From Amyelois transitella (taxonomy: Eukaryota > Arthropoda > Insecta > Lepidoptera > Pyralidae): a stretch of 64,000 nucleotides of DNA. This document shows positions 24,611 through 41,790 of this stretch, piece by piece; within the stretch, counting starts at the first letter, position 1, and each line of letters starts with the position of its first letter. The DNA lies in the NCBI RefSeq assembly GCF_032362555.1, contig NC_083531.1, forward strand, positions 1 to 64,000, given 5' to 3'. The translations under genes and the position numbers were made by a program. The notes below the pieces were generated by a model that did not search any database, was not told the DNA's origin, and saw only the letters and a program-made list of their open reading frames with translations.

Positions 24611-24868
24611 TATCTTTATCTCACTTTCTTTGCACTATTGGCGGAGGGGAGGGGAAGGGAGAGGGGGGAGGGGAATGATTCGAGGCGTGCCCGACGCGAC
24701 TACGCCGACTTTCCTATTGGCCGATATACGCTGTGACCATTACACTGTTTGACTGCAGACGACGGACATATAGTCAAAATTTATCAAAAATTCGGACACC
24801 ACACGAGACATCTCGGTTTCTAGATCTCGCGCTAGTGACGTTACGCACGCATTTTATAACAAAGAAAA
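24264..24868. other. H2A-H2B spacer, unit 1
   Basis: Contains a short telomere-like tract (24485-24502), CCTA runs, a T59 tract (24549-24607), a GA/G-rich stretch and two inverted CCAAT boxes (ATTGG at 24637-24641 and 24716-24720), which probably belong to the H2B promoter. I cannot place a convincing H2B TATA box. Confidence 0.65.
24485..24502. repeat. Interstitial telomere-like tract, unit 1
   Basis: Three and a half AACCT units in the H2A-H2B spacer, in the same orientation as the terminal array. Equivalent tracts are at 31136-31153, 39313-39330, 51897-51914 and 58523-58540. Confidence 0.85.
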
Positions 24869-25243
24869 ATGCCGCCCAAGACCAGTGGCAAGGCCGCCAA
24901 GAAATCTGGCAAAGCCCAGAAGAACATCTCCAAGACTGACAAAAAGAAGAAGAAGCACAAGAGGAAGGAGAGCTACGCCATCTACATTTACAAAGTGCTG
25001 AAGCAGGTGCACCCGGACACCGGTATATCCAGCAAGGCGATGTCCATCATGAACTCGTTCGTGAACGACATCTTCGAGCGAATCGCCGCCGAGGCTTCCC
25101 GCCTGGCCCACTACAACAAGAGGTCAACGATCACATCGAGGGAGGTGCAGACTTCCGTGAGGCTTCTCCTGCCCGGTGAGCTCGCCAAGCACGCCGTCAG
25201 TGAAGGCACCAAGGCGGTCACCAAGTACACCAGCTCCAAGTAG
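24869..25243 (+). CDS. H2B: Histone H2B (unit 1)
   Basis: A 124-residue core histone, the partner of H2A. A Lys-rich N-tail ([12 protein letters not shown]) leads into the histone fold from [25 protein letters not shown] and ends AVTKYTSSK, which contains the conserved ubiquitination lysine. The only slight oddity is TSVRLLLPG, where Ala is usual at the second position. It is intronless, with a stem-loop 223 bases after the stop. Confidence 0.97.
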   Translation: MPPKTSGKAAKKSGKAQKNISKTDKKKKKHKRKESYAIYIYKVLKQVHPDTGISSKAMSIMNSFVNDIFERIAAEASRLAHYNKRSTITSREVQTSVRLLLPGELAKHAVSEGTKAVTKYTSSK

Positions 25244-25465
25244 ATGATTTATATATAGTGTGTGTGTGTGTGTGTGTTTGCTAACGTGTGTCCGTCGAAG
25301 TGTTTTGTTTTGTTTGCTCCTACACATCACCTACCCCTTCACGGTTGGGTCAGGTAGTGGATGGGATCGGACGGGCGAAATATCGAATGGATGCAGAATG
25401 GCAGCACAGCATATACGCACGCACGCGCGCACGCACACGCGTGTATAATATACCTACATCCAAAA

Positions 25466-25481
25466 GGCCCTTTTCAGGGCC
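25466..25481 (+). terminator. Histone mRNA 3' stem-loop, H2B unit 1
   Basis: GGCCCTTTTCAGGGCC, preceded by CAAAA. An AATAAA is at 25572-25577. Confidence 0.96.
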
Positions 25482-26403
<922 letters not shown>

Positions 26404-26530
26404 GCGTGTAGAGGAGTCTGGTGGTGATTCCCGTTGTTGTGTGTCCGATCTCGTCATGTTCATGACCATTACATGATCATGATCGCAACGTGACACTAGA
26501 ACTGGAACGTCGCCGCTCGCATTTACAAAC

Positions 26531-26546
26531 GGCCCTTTTCAGGGCC
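26531..26546 (+). terminator. Histone mRNA 3' stem-loop, H3 unit 1
   Basis: GGCCCTTTTCAGGGCC. An AATAAA is at 26712-26717. Confidence 0.97.
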
Positions 26547-27410
<864 letters not shown>

Positions 27411-27495
27411 GGTGTGCCGTGTGCGTGTCTCGTGTTTCTCGCTCGCTCGATCTCTGCAAGCGAGTAAACAAACGAAACAAACAATTAAACAAAAA

Positions 27496-27511
27496 GGCCC
27501 TTTTCAGGGCC
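27496..27511 (+). terminator. Histone mRNA 3' stem-loop, H4 unit 2
   Basis: GGCCCTTTTCAGGGCC. Confidence 0.97.
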
Positions 27512-27600
27512 GCAAAAGTATCGTTGAATTTGTTGTTGTTAAAACCGTTTCTGATGTCACTTATCGTGTCGACCGTTCATTATGCATGCATGCATGCATG

Positions 27601-27687
<87 letters not shown>

Positions 27688-28765
27688 TGACTCTTCTCTC
27701 TTTATCTTTTTTTTTTTCAACAAAACAAACACAATTTTCGCACGTCCAGTCACTTCCAAGACGTAAAAACTTTGTTAAATTTGACTTCACACCCGACACT
27801 GGCCACCTCCTCACGTTACTTAATATTATGATATTGTCTCCTCAGTAATCTGGATCCATCCATCCATCCATCCATCCATCTCCCGCCGCCGACGACACTC
27901 TATACACTGACTGACTGACTGACCTAATAAAAATATTGCAACTGCCACTGCCACTGCACACACCGCACATCAATTAGTAGGTAGTATGTAGACGATATTA
28001 CGACGCACATAATGCACTAGTTAGGTAGGTAGGTAGGTAGGTACTCGTTACAACAACAAAAACAAAAAAAAAAAACACTCCGCATCCCCGCATTCTTTTC
28101 TCTCGCCCGACTGCCCGACTATTATTTATTTATTATCATATAATAATTACACAAATATAATAATAATTACATGCTTTTACATCGAGAAAGAGACTAGACG
28201 CTCGCTCTCCGAGAGCTCGCACTTTGCGTGTTTTACCAACGTGGACTTGACAAGCTTCAAAATTGTCAAATATAATATTTATACATATGAAATATTAACA
28301 AGGGTGAACAATGATATCTTAGCTTTTTATCTGGGGACACTAATTGCGTACATTATTAGGTTTTATAATGAAAAACAACTTTTGAACATGACCCGAGCTC
28401 TGGTCCGATATATTACTGTGAAAATAAACGTCTATAACTCGGGATCACTATTCATCGGTGTGATTAAAATCACACGTGCACGTGGATAAACTCAATAATA
28501 TACATTATACGTGTTCAATGTGCCTTCATAGCGCATTATTATTATGGAAAATTAATATTTTCCGAACTTAGTTAGTGAAAAGTTGGAAGCTCTCGTATGA
28601 GAAAACGTTTCGCGGCACACCGGTTCTCGTTACGGTATTACTCGATGCGAACGAAATGTTCGCACGCGCCCGTCGAGTCGACTTTAACAACACTGTTCAT
28701 TTAACAATTCCCGTGTTTGTTTGTTTGCGCGTGTGTGTTAAGTGAAATAAATAAATATTAACAAT
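27512..28765. other. H4-H1 spacer, unit 2 (consensus type)
   Basis: The longest spacer. It has GCAT repeats, a (CA)n of about 39 units, a T-run, CCAT and CTGA runs, AATAAA near 27926, GGTA repeats near 28022-28042 and AT-rich DNA before H1. The same content is at 35689-36942, 48271-49526, 54899-56152 and 61525-62778. Confidence 0.65.
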
Positions 28766-29521
28766 ATGGCAGACACAGCTGTAGCTTCCGAGGCACCGGC
28801 ACCGGCTACGCCGGCGAAGAAGCAGCCTAAGGCGTCTGCCGCGGCGGGCGGTGTCAAGAAGGCGAAAGCCAAACCGACCCACCCGAAGACATCGGAGATG
28901 GTCAACAGCGCCATCAAGGAGTTGAAGGAGAGGAGCGGATCGTCCCTGCAGGCCATTAAGAAATACATAGCGGCCCAATACAAAGTCGACGCCGAGAAAT
29001 TGGCACCGTTCATAAGGAAATATTTGAAGAGCGCCGTCGAATCCGGAGCACTGATCCAGACCAAGGGCAAAGGTGCGTCGGGATCGTTCAAATTGGAATC
29101 CAAATCGTCATCGTCCAAGAAACCGGCCGGCGGTGCGGCGGGCACCAAGAGGTCCGCGTCCGCGGCCGGCGCCAAATCGAAGAAGGGATCCGCCGCGTCC
29201 GCGTCCGCCTCCAAGGCGAAGAAGGCCGCCTCCGCCGGCGGCGGTGCGTCTTCGTCGCCGTCGAAGGCTGCCGGCGGCAAGGCGGCCTCGTCCGCCGCCA
29301 CCGCTAAGGACAAGAAGGCTGCGGCCGCGGCCAAGAAGAAGCCAGCGGCGGCCAAGAAGGCCGCGACGGCCGCGCCCGCGAGGGCCAAGGCCGCTGCCGC
29401 GCCGAAGGCGAAGAAAACTGCCAAACCCCCTACGAAGAAACCGAAAGCGCCCAAGCCGAAGAAGGCCGCCACAACACCCAAGAAGCCCGCAGCAAAGAAA
29501 GCGGCCGCGTCAAAGAAGTAA
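28766..29521 (+). CDS. H1: Linker histone H1 (unit 2)
   Basis: Protein identical to the H1 at 22115-22870: winged-helix domain followed by a Lys/Ala-rich tail. No TATA box is seen upstream. Confidence 0.97.
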   Translation: MADTAVASEAPAPATPAKKQPKASAAAGGVKKAKAKPTHPKTSEMVNSAIKELKERSGSSLQAIKKYIAAQYKVDAEKLAPFIRKYLKSAVESGALIQTKGKGASGSFKLESKSSSSKKPAGGAAGTKRSASAAGAKSKKGSAASASASKAKKAASAGGGASSSPSKAAGGKAASSAATAKDKKAAAAAKKKPAAAKKAATAAPARAKAAAAPKAKKTAKPPTKKPKAPKPKKAATTPKKPAAKKAAASKK

Positions 29522-29739
29522 ATCCCTACCTGTGTATGTACCTGGTACATACCGCCGCTCTCTTTATCTCTCCGCCGTTTGTTTACTGCTAGTTGCTTGC
29601 TTGCTTGCAGAAACAACAACAACTACCACGAAGACGGACGTCGTCGAAGAAGAAGAGATCGGGGTGGGTGGGAAAAAGCGTGCACCGTTGTGTGCGCGTG
29701 CCGTGCCGCGCCCATGGTGCCCTTTAGCGCCGAACAAAA

Positions 29740-29755
29740 AGCCCTTTTCAGGGCT
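29740..29755 (+). terminator. Histone mRNA 3' stem-loop, H1 unit 2
   Basis: AGCCCTTTTCAGGGCT, the A-T variant stem. Confidence 0.95.
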
Positions 29756-30647
<892 letters not shown>

Positions 30648-30898
30648 GTCGTCCACTTTCGTTCGTTCGTTCGTTCCTCTATTTTGTTGTTGTTTTTATT
30701 GTATGTATTTTGTATTGTACACACACACCTATGTTGTCGTTCACCTAAGGTGCGACTCCATAATTGTAGTGCGTGTACATACACACACATATACGTACTT
30801 GCTCAACAACAATCTGAGGCCCGATATGGATGGATGGATGGACTCTTACGTGGTCGCCGGGTGCGTCGACTTGCTAACTCGGAATAAAAAGACAAAAA

Positions 30899-30914
30899 GG
30901 CCCTTTTCAGGGCC
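30899..30914 (+). terminator. Histone mRNA 3' stem-loop, H2A unit 2
   Basis: GGCCCTTTTCAGGGCC. Confidence 0.96.
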
Positions 30915-31506
30915 ACAATATGATTCTTATGCGTTAAAAACAGTTTCACTTTTGATAAACCAAAGTCAACAAAGCTAATCATTCTAAAACACAACGTACG
31001 ATTCACTTACTTACTCAGTTGCTGGCTCAGCAAGAATAAATAAACGGGCTTTACACGAGTCTGCCTGTCAAAAATACTTTGTCAAGTCTTATCTACCTCT
31101 ACCTAGTTCGCTACCTACCTATTACATATTATGCAAACCTAACCTAACCTAACGTAACAAGGGATAACCTAAACTAGGTATCACCTACCTACCTACCTAT
31201 TTTTTTTTTTTTTTACCTACCCCCTTTTTTTTTTTTTTTTTTTTTACCTATCTTTATCTCACTTTCTTTGCACTATTGGCGGAGGGGAGGGGAAGGGAGA
31301 GGGGGGAGGGGAATGATTCGAGGCGTGCCCGACGCGACTACGCCGACTTTCCTATTGGCCGATATACGCTGTGACCATTACACTGTTTGACTGCAGACGA
31401 CGGACATATAGTCAAAATTTATCAAAAATTCGGGCACCACACGAGACATCTCGGTTTCTAGATCTCGCGCTAGTGACGTTACGCACGCATTTTATAACAA
31501 AGAAAA
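30915..31506. other. H2A-H2B spacer, unit 2
   Basis: Telomere-like tract at 31136-31153, CCTA runs, two T-runs split by ACCTACCCCC, and inverted CCAAT boxes. Equivalents are at 39092-39683, 51676-52267 and 58302-58893. Confidence 0.65.
31136..31153. repeat. Interstitial telomere-like tract, unit 2
   Basis: Three and a half AACCT units, 371 bp before the H2B ATG. Confidence 0.85.
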
Positions 31507-31881
31507 ATGCCGCCCAAGACCAGTGGCAAGGCCGCCAAGAAATCTGGCAAAGCCCAGAAGAACATCTCCAAGACTGACAAAAAGAAGAAGAAGCACAAGA
31601 GGAAGGAGAGCTACGCCATCTACATTTACAAAGTGCTGAAGCAGGTGCACCCGGACACCGGTATATCCAGCAAGGCGATGTCCATCATGAACTCGTTCGT
31701 GAACGACATCTTCGAGCGAATCGCCGCCGAGGCTTCCCGCCTGGCCCACTACAACAAGAGGTCAACGATCACATCGAGGGAGGTGCAGACTTCCGTGAGG
31801 CTTCTCCTGCCCGGTGAGCTCGCCAAGCACGCCGTCAGTGAAGGCACCAAGGCGGTCACCAAGTACACCAGCTCCAAGTAG
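31507..31881 (+). CDS. H2B: Histone H2B (unit 2)
   Basis: Protein identical to the H2B at 24869-25243. The 3' UTR is 12 bp shorter (fewer CG/CA units), so the stem-loop is 211 bases after the stop. Confidence 0.97.
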   Translation: MPPKTSGKAAKKSGKAQKNISKTDKKKKKHKRKESYAIYIYKVLKQVHPDTGISSKAMSIMNSFVNDIFERIAAEASRLAHYNKRSTITSREVQTSVRLLLPGELAKHAVSEGTKAVTKYTSSK

Positions 31882-32091
31882 ATGATTTATATATAGTGTG
31901 TGTGTGTGTGTGTGTTTGCTAACGTGTGTCCGTCGAAGTGTTTTGTTTTGTTTGCTCCTACACATCACCTACCCCTTCACGGTTGGGTCAGGTAGTGGAT
32001 GGGATCGGACGGGCGAAATATCGAATGGATGCAGAATGGCAGCACAGCATATACGCACGCACACGCGTGTATAATATACCTACATCCAAAA

Positions 32092-32107
32092 GGCCCTTTT
32101 CAGGGCC
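32092..32107 (+). terminator. Histone mRNA 3' stem-loop, H2B unit 2
   Basis: GGCCCTTTTCAGGGCC. Confidence 0.96.
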
Positions 32108-33030
<923 letters not shown>

Positions 33031-33157
33031 GCGTGTAGAGGAGTCTGGTGGTGATTCCCGTTGTTGTGTGTCCGATCTCGTCATGTTCATGACCATTACA
33101 TGATCATGATCGCAACGTGACACTAGAAATGGAACGTCGCCGCTCGCATTTACAAAC

Positions 33158-33173
33158 GGCCCTTTTCAGGGCC
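33158..33173 (+). terminator. Histone mRNA 3' stem-loop, H3 unit 2
   Basis: GGCCCTTTTCAGGGCC. Confidence 0.97.
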
Positions 33174-33638
33174 ACACACGATTCAAACTGATACATGTTT
33201 CTTGGTACGATGAGTTAGTTCCCACCACCACCTACCTGCGTAATTAATGAACATATATTATTATCATGTAACTACTTCCTTACCACCACATACACGCAGC
33301 AACATATTGTTATGTATGTAAAAAAAAAAAAAAAAAAACAAATAAAAACATACAAAATCTTTATAATACCTAACCTACTGTTGCGACTGCGAATGAAAGC
33401 TAGTATGGAATAATAATAATGTGCGTGTACGTATTTATTTATTATTATTATTTTTTTTTTTTTTTGTTTTTCTTTTTATTTAATATTCTCGTATATTATT
33501 ATTATTTTTTTTTTTTTTTTTTTTTTTATTAACGCGCGCTCGTTCTTCTATTGGTTGGCCGTTGAGAGGCCCCCCTCGCCTCCCCACCCCTACCCCCTCC
33601 TTCGCGTTGCTAGTGTATATAAAAGTAGAAAATCAAAC
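33174..33638. other. H3-H4 spacer up to the copy 2 insertion
   Basis: Poly(A) and poly(T) tracts, inverted CCAAT box, C-rich stretch and H4 TATA box. Equivalents are at 41348-41812, 53935-54400 and 60561-61026. Confidence 0.7.
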
Positions 33639-33649
33639 CCGAAAATTTA
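33618..33649 (+). promoter_or_regulatory. H4 TATA box separated from its gene by copy 2
   Basis: TATAAAAG at 33618-33625 followed by the target sequence, after which the retroelement begins instead of the CCATTCG cap motif. The H4 coding region is now 1.6 kb downstream. Confidence 0.85.
33639..33649 (+). repeat. Left target-site duplication of copy 2
   Basis: CCGAAAATTTA; its partner is at 35190-35200. The empty site at 27013-27023 has one copy. Confidence 0.9.
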
Positions 33650-33650
33650 G

Positions 33651-35006
33651 CTGCCGAAACTGAAGCCAAGGAAAGCCCCGGGCGCAGACCAAATCACCAA
33701 TGAGGCGCTGCGCCATCTCCCGCCGCGAGCTATCGCGGCGACCACGCGCCTCTTCAATGGCATACTGCGCTCGGGTCACTTTCCTTCTACATGGAAGAAC
33801 GCCAAAACGATTATGCTGCCCAAGCCGGGAAAAGATCACCGAAGACCCAACGGATTCCGGCCGATCGCGCTGCTGAGCAAGTTCTCGCAGCTCTTCGAGC
33901 GCCTGTTCCTCCGGCGACTGCTCCCTTACGTCGAGCCACGACAGGAACAATTCGGGTTTCGGCCCGAACATTCCACGACGCTCCAGGTCGCAAGACTGCT
34001 CCACAAGATGTCCGAGAGCCACAATAAAAAGGAATACGTGGCTGCCGTATTCCTGGATATGGAAATGGCCTTCGACAGGGTATGGCACGAGGGGCTGCTG
34101 TACAAGCTGTCGGAGGCCCAAATGCCACCAAGAATGGTCAGGGTCTTGGCCTCCTTCCTCACGGATCGCCGAGTCCATGTCGCAGTAGAAGACGCCGTCT
34201 CCTCCGTGCGCCCTGTGCGCGCGGGGGTTCCACAAGGAAGCTGTCTGTCCCCGGCCTGCTACGCCGCGTTCACCGACGACATCCCTGCCGTCGGCCAGGT
34301 GGAGCTAGCGCTGTACGCTGACGATGCGGCGTACTACGCGTCGTCCATGCGCCCGCTGTACGCCGCCAAGAGGCTGCAGCCCACACTTGAGGCTCTGCCG
34401 GGCTGGCTCTCCAAATGGAGGCTCTCGGTGAACGTCGGCAAGACCCAAGCAATCCTGACGGGGACAAGACCCCACCCGCCTCCACTGCGACTGCTCGGCG
34501 AACCGGTGCCGTGGCGGCCACACGTTAAATACCTGGGAGTTACCATTGACCGGCGTCTCACGTTCAAGAAGCACGTGGGAGACGTCGTCGCGAACACCAA
34601 GGCAGCGAGAGGGAAGCTCTACGGAGTCCTCTCCTCCAGCCTCCCCCTGAGGACGAAGCTCGGGGTCTACCGAGCTTACATCAGATCCCGCCTCACGTAC
34701 GCGGCCCCGGCGTGGTACGCCTACTGCTCTGAGACCAACAGAAGAAAACTCAGAGCGCAAGAGAACCTCAGTCTCAGAGCAGTCGTCGGTGCCCCGCGGT
34801 ACGTGAGGAACTCGACGATCCTCAGGGACCTGAAGTGGGAGGGCCTTGACGACTTTGTGGCCAGGCTGGCCACGAAGATGTTCGAGAGGGCGGACGCATC
34901 AGCACATGAACACCTGCGCGGCATCGCGCCACTCCATGCCCGCCCTCCGGACCGTCGCGTGAAGCCCTCACCTCGCTGCCTTGCGGCAGACGTCGTCGCC
35001 CAGTGA
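33651..35006 (+). pseudogene. ORF2 fragment (RT and C-terminus) of copy 2
   Basis: An open frame with no stop from the 5' junction (LPKLKPRKAPGAD, matching residues around 445-457 of the full ORF2); the first Met is at 33813. It includes RT motif A (FLDMEMAFDRVW), the YADD box and the conserved C-terminal segment, and ends about 20 residues earlier than ORF2 of copies 1 and 3. It lacks the endonuclease domain, so it cannot be active on its own. The intact frame indicates recent insertion. Confidence 0.88.
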
Positions 35007-35082
35007 TGACGCCGCCGCCGATGGGAACTCCCAGAAGACAGAAGAAGAAGAGGATCCAGGCCGCCACGGCCGCTCCATTGAC

Positions 35083-35102
35083 CTGCCTACAGCCGTAGGC
35101 AG
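35083..35102 (+). other. 3' UTR hairpin I, copy 2
   Basis: CTGCCTAC and GTAGGCAG form a perfect 8-bp stem around AGCC. Compared with copies 1 and 3, one G-C pair is replaced by A-T and the loop differs. Confidence 0.72.
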
Positions 35103-35137
35103 CGAAGAAGCCAATGAAGAGGGTAAAAAGACCCTGA

Positions 35138-35587
<450 letters not shown>

Positions 35588-35672
35588 GGTGTGCCGTGTG
35601 CGTGTCTCGTGTTTCTCGCTCGCTCGATCTCTGCAAGCGAGTAAACAAACGAAACAAACAATTAAACAAAAA

Positions 35673-35688
35673 GGCCCTTTTCAGGGCC
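35673..35688 (+). terminator. Histone mRNA 3' stem-loop, H4 unit 3
   Basis: GGCCCTTTTCAGGGCC. Confidence 0.97.
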
Positions 35689-35777
35689 GCAAAAGTATCG
35701 TTGAATTTGTTGTTGTTAAAACCGTTTCTGATGTCACTTATCGTGTCGACCGTTCATTATGCATGCATGCATGCATG

Positions 35778-35864
<87 letters not shown>

Positions 35865-36942
35865 TGACTCTTCTCTCTTTATCTTTTTTTTTTTCAACAA
35901 AACAAACACAATTTTCGCACGTCCAGTCACTTCCAAGACGTAAAAACTTTGTTAAATTTGACTTCACACCCGACACTGGCCACCTCCTCACGTTACTTAA
36001 TATTATGATATTGTCTCCTCAGTAATCTGGATCCATCCATCCATCCATCCATCCATCTCCCGCCGCCGACGACACTCTATACACTGACTGACTGACTGAC
36101 CTAATAAAAATATTGCAACTGCCACTGCCACTGCACACACCGCACATCAATTAGTAGGTAGTATGTAGACGATATTACGACGCACATAATGCACTAGTTA
36201 GGTAGGTAGGTAGGTAGGTACTCGTTACAACAACAAAAACAAAAAAAAAAAACACTCCGCATCCCCGCATTCTTTTCTCTCGCCCGACTGCCCGACTATT
36301 ATTTATTTATTATCATATAATAATTACACAAATATAATAATAATTACATGCTTTTACATCGAGAAAGAGACTAGACGCTCGCTCTCCGAGAGCTCGCACT
36401 TTGCGTGTTTTACCAACGTGGACTTGACAAGCTTCAAAATTGTCAAATATAATATTTATACATATGAAATATTAACAAGGGTGAACAATGATATCTTAGC
36501 TTTTTATCTGGGGACACTAATTGCGTACATTATTAGGTTTTATAATGAAAAACAACTTTTGAACATGACCCGAGCTCTGGTCCGATATATTACTGTGAAA
36601 ATAAACGTCTATAACTCGGGATCACTATTCATCGGTGTGATTAAAATCACACGTGCACGTGGATAAACTCAATAATATACATTATACGTGTTCAATGTGC
36701 CTTCATAGCGCATTATTATTATGGAAAATTAATATTTTCCGAACTTAGTTAGTGAAAAGTTGGAAGCTCTCGTATGAGAAAACGTTTCGCGGCACACCGG
36801 TTCTCGTTACGGTATTACTCGATGCGAACGAAATGTTCGCACGCGCCCGTCGAGTCGACTTTAACAACACTGTTCATTTAACAATTCCCGTGTTTGTTTG
36901 TTTGCGCGTGTGTGTTAAGTGAAATAAATAAATATTAACAAT

Positions 36943-37698
36943 ATGGCAGACACAGCTGTAGCTTCCGAGGCACCGGCACCGGCTACGCCGGCGAAGAAGC
37001 AGCCTAAGGCGTCTGCCGCGGCGGGCGGTGTCAAGAAGGCGAAAGCCAAACCGACCCACCCGAAGACATCGGAGATGGTCAACAGCGCCATCAAGGAGTT
37101 GAAGGAGAGGAGCGGATCGTCCCTGCAGGCCATTAAGAAATACATAGCGGCCCAATACAAAGTCGACGCCGAGAAATTGGCACCGTTCATAAGGAAATAT
37201 TTGAAGAGCGCCGTCGAATCCGGAGCACTGATCCAGACCAAGGGCAAAGGTGCGTCGGGATCGTTCAAATTGGAATCCAAATCGTCATCGTCCAAGAAAC
37301 CGGCCGGCGGTGCGGCGGGCACCAAGAGGTCCGCGTCCGCGGCCGGCGCCAAATCGAAGAAGGGATCCGCCGCGTCCGCGTCCGCCTCCAAGGCGAAGAA
37401 GGCCGCCTCCGCCGGCGGCGGTGCGTCTTCGTCGCCGTCGAAGGCTGCCGGCGGCAAGGCGGCCTCGTCCGCCGCCACCGCTAAGGACAAGAAGGCTGCG
37501 GCCGCGGCCAAGAAGAAGCCAGCGGCGGCCAAGAAGGCCGCGACGGCCGCGCCCGCGAGGGCCAAGGCCGCTGCCGCGCCGAAGGCGAAGAAAACTGCCA
37601 AACCCCCTACGAAGAAACCGAAAGCGCCCAAGCCGAAGAAGGCCGCCACAACACCCAAGAAGCCCGCAGCAAAGAAAGCGGCCGCGTCAAAGAAGTAA
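36943..37698 (+). CDS. H1: Linker histone H1 (unit 3)
   Basis: Protein identical to the H1 at 22115-22870. Confidence 0.97.
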   Translation: MADTAVASEAPAPATPAKKQPKASAAAGGVKKAKAKPTHPKTSEMVNSAIKELKERSGSSLQAIKKYIAAQYKVDAEKLAPFIRKYLKSAVESGALIQTKGKGASGSFKLESKSSSSKKPAGGAAGTKRSASAAGAKSKKGSAASASASKAKKAASAGGGASSSPSKAAGGKAASSAATAKDKKAAAAAKKKPAAAKKAATAAPARAKAAAAPKAKKTAKPPTKKPKAPKPKKAATTPKKPAAKKAAASKK

Positions 37699-37916
37699 AT
37701 CCCTACCTGTGTATGTACCTGGTACATACCGCCGCTCTCTTTATCTCTCCGCCGTTTGTTTACTGCTAGTTGCTTGCTTGCTTGCAGAAACAACAACAAC
37801 TACCACGAAGACGGACGTCGTCGAAGAAGAAGAGATCGGGGTGGGTGGGAAAAAGCGTGCACCGTTGTGTGCGCGTGCCGTGCCGCGCCCATGGTGCCCT
37901 TTAGCGCCGAACAAAA

Positions 37917-37932
37917 AGCCCTTTTCAGGGCT
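37917..37932 (+). terminator. Histone mRNA 3' stem-loop, H1 unit 3
   Basis: AGCCCTTTTCAGGGCT. Confidence 0.95.
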
Positions 37933-38337
37933 AACATATGGTTCAATGTGTATGTTTCTTTGTACAACAACAATAATAACACATGTCTGTGTGTGTTGTG
38001 TCGTCGACCTACCTTGTGAGACAGGAGTGTAAGTATCGCTTCTTACGTAAGTATTGATGAAGAAGAAGAGAGAGAGTGTTAAATAAAAAAAATAAATAAA
38101 AATATACAAACGCATGAACATTCAGATATATATTTCATTACCTGACTGTGTTATTAGCTAGCTAGCTCATGATATGTATAATATAACGTAACGTAATAGT
38201 GAGTAAGGAAAGAAAAAAAAAAAGTAAATATGTAAATAAAAATAGGTAGACATTGTCCGTTAGTTCGTTCGTTCACATCCCCACCACTCGATGTTGGTAA
38301 CTTCGTTCATTGTACGATAAAGATCAACGCACGGGTG

Positions 38338-38350
38338 TATATAATAAAAG
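38338..38350 (+). promoter_or_regulatory. H2A TATA box, unit 3
   Basis: TATATAATAAAAG, 112 bp before the ATG. Confidence 0.75.
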
Positions 38351-38425
38351 CATACCCCGTCCGCGTACGCTCATTTTAACGTCGTCGTCCGTTGTCACAA
38401 CAACGTTTGTTTGTTTGTTTACTAA

Positions 38426-38824
<399 letters not shown>

Positions 38825-39075
38825 GTCGTCCACTTTCGTTCGTTCGTTCGTTCCTCTATTTTGTTGTTGTTTTTATTGTATGTATTTTGTATTGTACACA
38901 CACACCTATGTTGTCGTTCACCTAAGGTGCGACTCCATAATTGTAGTGCGTGTACATACACACACATATACGTACTTGCTCAACAACAATCTGAGGCCCG
39001 ATATGGATGGATGGATGGACTCTTACGTGGTCGCCGGGTGCGTCGACTTGCTAACTCGGAATAAAAAGACAAAAA

Positions 39076-39091
39076 GGCCCTTTTCAGGGCC
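39076..39091 (+). terminator. Histone mRNA 3' stem-loop, H2A unit 3
   Basis: GGCCCTTTTCAGGGCC. Confidence 0.96.
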
Positions 39092-39683
39092 ACAATATGA
39101 TTCTTATGCGTTAAAAACAGTTTCACTTTTGATAAACCAAAGTCAACAAAGCTAATCATTCTAAAACACAACGTACGATTCACTTACTTACTCAGTTGCT
39201 GGCTCAGCAAGAATAAATAAACGGGCTTTACACGAGTCTGCCTGTCAAAAATACTTTGTCAAGTCTTATCTACCTCTACCTAGTTCGCTACCTACCTATT
39301 ACATATTATGCAAACCTAACCTAACCTAACGTAACAAGGGATAACCTAAACTAGGTATCACCTACCTACCTACCTATTTTTTTTTTTTTTTACCTACCCC
39401 CTTTTTTTTTTTTTTTTTTTTTACCTATCTTTATCTCACTTTCTTTGCACTATTGGCGGAGGGGAGGGGAAGGGAGAGGGGGGAGGGGAATGATTCGAGG
39501 CGTGCCCGACGCGACTACGCCGACTTTCCTATTGGCCGATATACGCTGTGACCATTACACTGTTTGACTGCAGACGACGGACATATAGTCAAAATTTATC
39601 AAAAATTCGGGCACCACACGAGACATCTCGGTTTCTAGATCTCGCGCTAGTGACGTTACGCACGCATTTTATAACAAAGAAAA

Positions 39684-40058
39684 ATGCCGCCCAAGACCAG
39701 TGGCAAGGCCGCCAAGAAATCTGGCAAAGCCCAGAAGAACATCTCCAAGACTGACAAAAAGAAGAAGAAGCACAAGAGGAAGGAGAGCTACGCCATCTAC
39801 ATTTACAAAGTGCTGAAGCAGGTGCACCCGGACACCGGTATATCCAGCAAGGCGATGTCCATCATGAACTCGTTCGTGAACGACATCTTCGAGCGAATCG
39901 CCGCCGAGGCTTCCCGCCTGGCCCACTACAACAAGAGGTCAACGATCACATCGAGGGAGGTGCAGACTTCCGTGAGGCTTCTCCTGCCCGGTGAGCTCGC
40001 CAAGCACGCCGTCAGTGAAGGCACCAAGGCGGTCACCAAGTACACCAGCTCCAAGTAG
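39684..40058 (+). CDS. H2B: Histone H2B (unit 3)
   Basis: Protein identical to the H2B at 24869-25243. Confidence 0.97.
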   Translation: MPPKTSGKAAKKSGKAQKNISKTDKKKKKHKRKESYAIYIYKVLKQVHPDTGISSKAMSIMNSFVNDIFERIAAEASRLAHYNKRSTITSREVQTSVRLLLPGELAKHAVSEGTKAVTKYTSSK

Positions 40059-40268
40059 ATGATTTATATATAGTGTGTGTGTGTGTGTGTGTTTGCTAAC
40101 GTGTGTCCGTCGAAGTGTTTTGTTTTGTTTGCTCCTACACATCACCTACCCCTTCACGGTTGGGTCAGGTAGTGGATGGGATCGGACGGGCGAAATATCG
40201 AATGGATGCAGAATGGCAGCACAGCATATACGCACGCACACGCGTGTATAATATACCTACATCCAAAA

Positions 40269-40284
40269 GGCCCTTTTCAGGGCC
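40269..40284 (+). terminator. Histone mRNA 3' stem-loop, H2B unit 3
   Basis: GGCCCTTTTCAGGGCC. Confidence 0.96.
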
Positions 40285-40668
40285 ACAACATTTGTCATAA
40301 TTTACTGAATGTTTCTTCTCGACTTAATACGTCGTACCAACCTCAGACTTATAATTCGGAGTAATAATAATAATAATAAAGTAAACACGCATGATATCAT
40401 GATATCGAACAACAAATGTTTGTTGTTGATAAAAATATATATACGTAAATATTACAATTGTTCGCTGTGTCCACCCCGCAAAGGAAAATATTATTATTCT
40501 AAATAATACTACATAATTATTTCGTAAAATACTACACACGCACGACTGAGAGAGAGGGAGACAGGAGAGGGGGGGGGGGGGGGGGGAGGAGAGGGGGGGG
40601 GGGTTCACCATATTACCCTTACCATAGTACCATTCGGTAGTATACTACCAGTCGATGCTACGTGTTCG

Positions 40669-40675
40669 TATAAAA
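40669..40675 (+). promoter_or_regulatory. H3 TATA box, unit 3
   Basis: TATAAAA, 125 bp before the ATG. Confidence 0.75.
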
Positions 40676-40775
40676 CGCGCTAGAATCTGTTAATTCGGAT
40701 CACTTCAGTTCGGTCGGTACCCGCGTGCGGTCGTGTGTACGTACTTGGTGTGTTTTGTAATCGTTCTTCCGTTGA

Positions 40776-41204
<429 letters not shown>

Positions 41205-41331
41205 GCGTGTAGAGGAGTCTGGTGGTGATTCCCGTTGTTGTGTGTCCGATCTCGTCATGTTCATGACCATTACATGATCATGATCGCAACGTGACACTAG
41301 AAATGGAACGTCGCCGCTCGCATTTACAAAC

Positions 41332-41347
41332 GGCCCTTTTCAGGGCC
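41332..41347 (+). terminator. Histone mRNA 3' stem-loop, H3 unit 3
   Basis: GGCCCTTTTCAGGGCC. Confidence 0.97.
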
Positions 41348-41790
41348 ACACACGATTCAAACTGATACATGTTTCTTGGTACGATGAGTTAGTTCCCACC
41401 ACCACCTACCTGCGTAATTAATGAACATATATTATTATCATGTAACTACTTCCTTACCACCACATACACGCAGCAACATATTGTTATGTATGTAAAAAAA
41501 AAAAAAAAAAAACAAATAAAAACATACAAAATCTTTATAATACCTAACCTACTGTTGCGACTGCGAATGAAAGCTAGTATGGAATAATAATAATGTGCGT
41601 GTACGTATTTATTTATTATTATTATTTTTTTTTTTTTTTGTTTTTCTTTTTATTTAATATTCTCGTATATTATTATTATTTTTTTTTTTTTTTTTTTTTT
41701 ATTAACGCGCGCTCGTTCTTCTATTGGTTGGCCGTTGAGAGGCCCCCCTCGCCTCCCCACCCCTACCCCCTCCTTCGCGTTGCTAGTGTA

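Noticed and set aside
27603-27680. The long (CA)n tract and other simple repeats as CRISPR-like or regulatory arrays.
   Set aside because: They are ordinary microsatellites of variable length.
33813-35006. A stand-alone 397-residue reverse transcriptase gene.
   Set aside because: The frame is open back to the insertion junction at 33650 and is the truncated end of a retrotransposon, not a domesticated gene.
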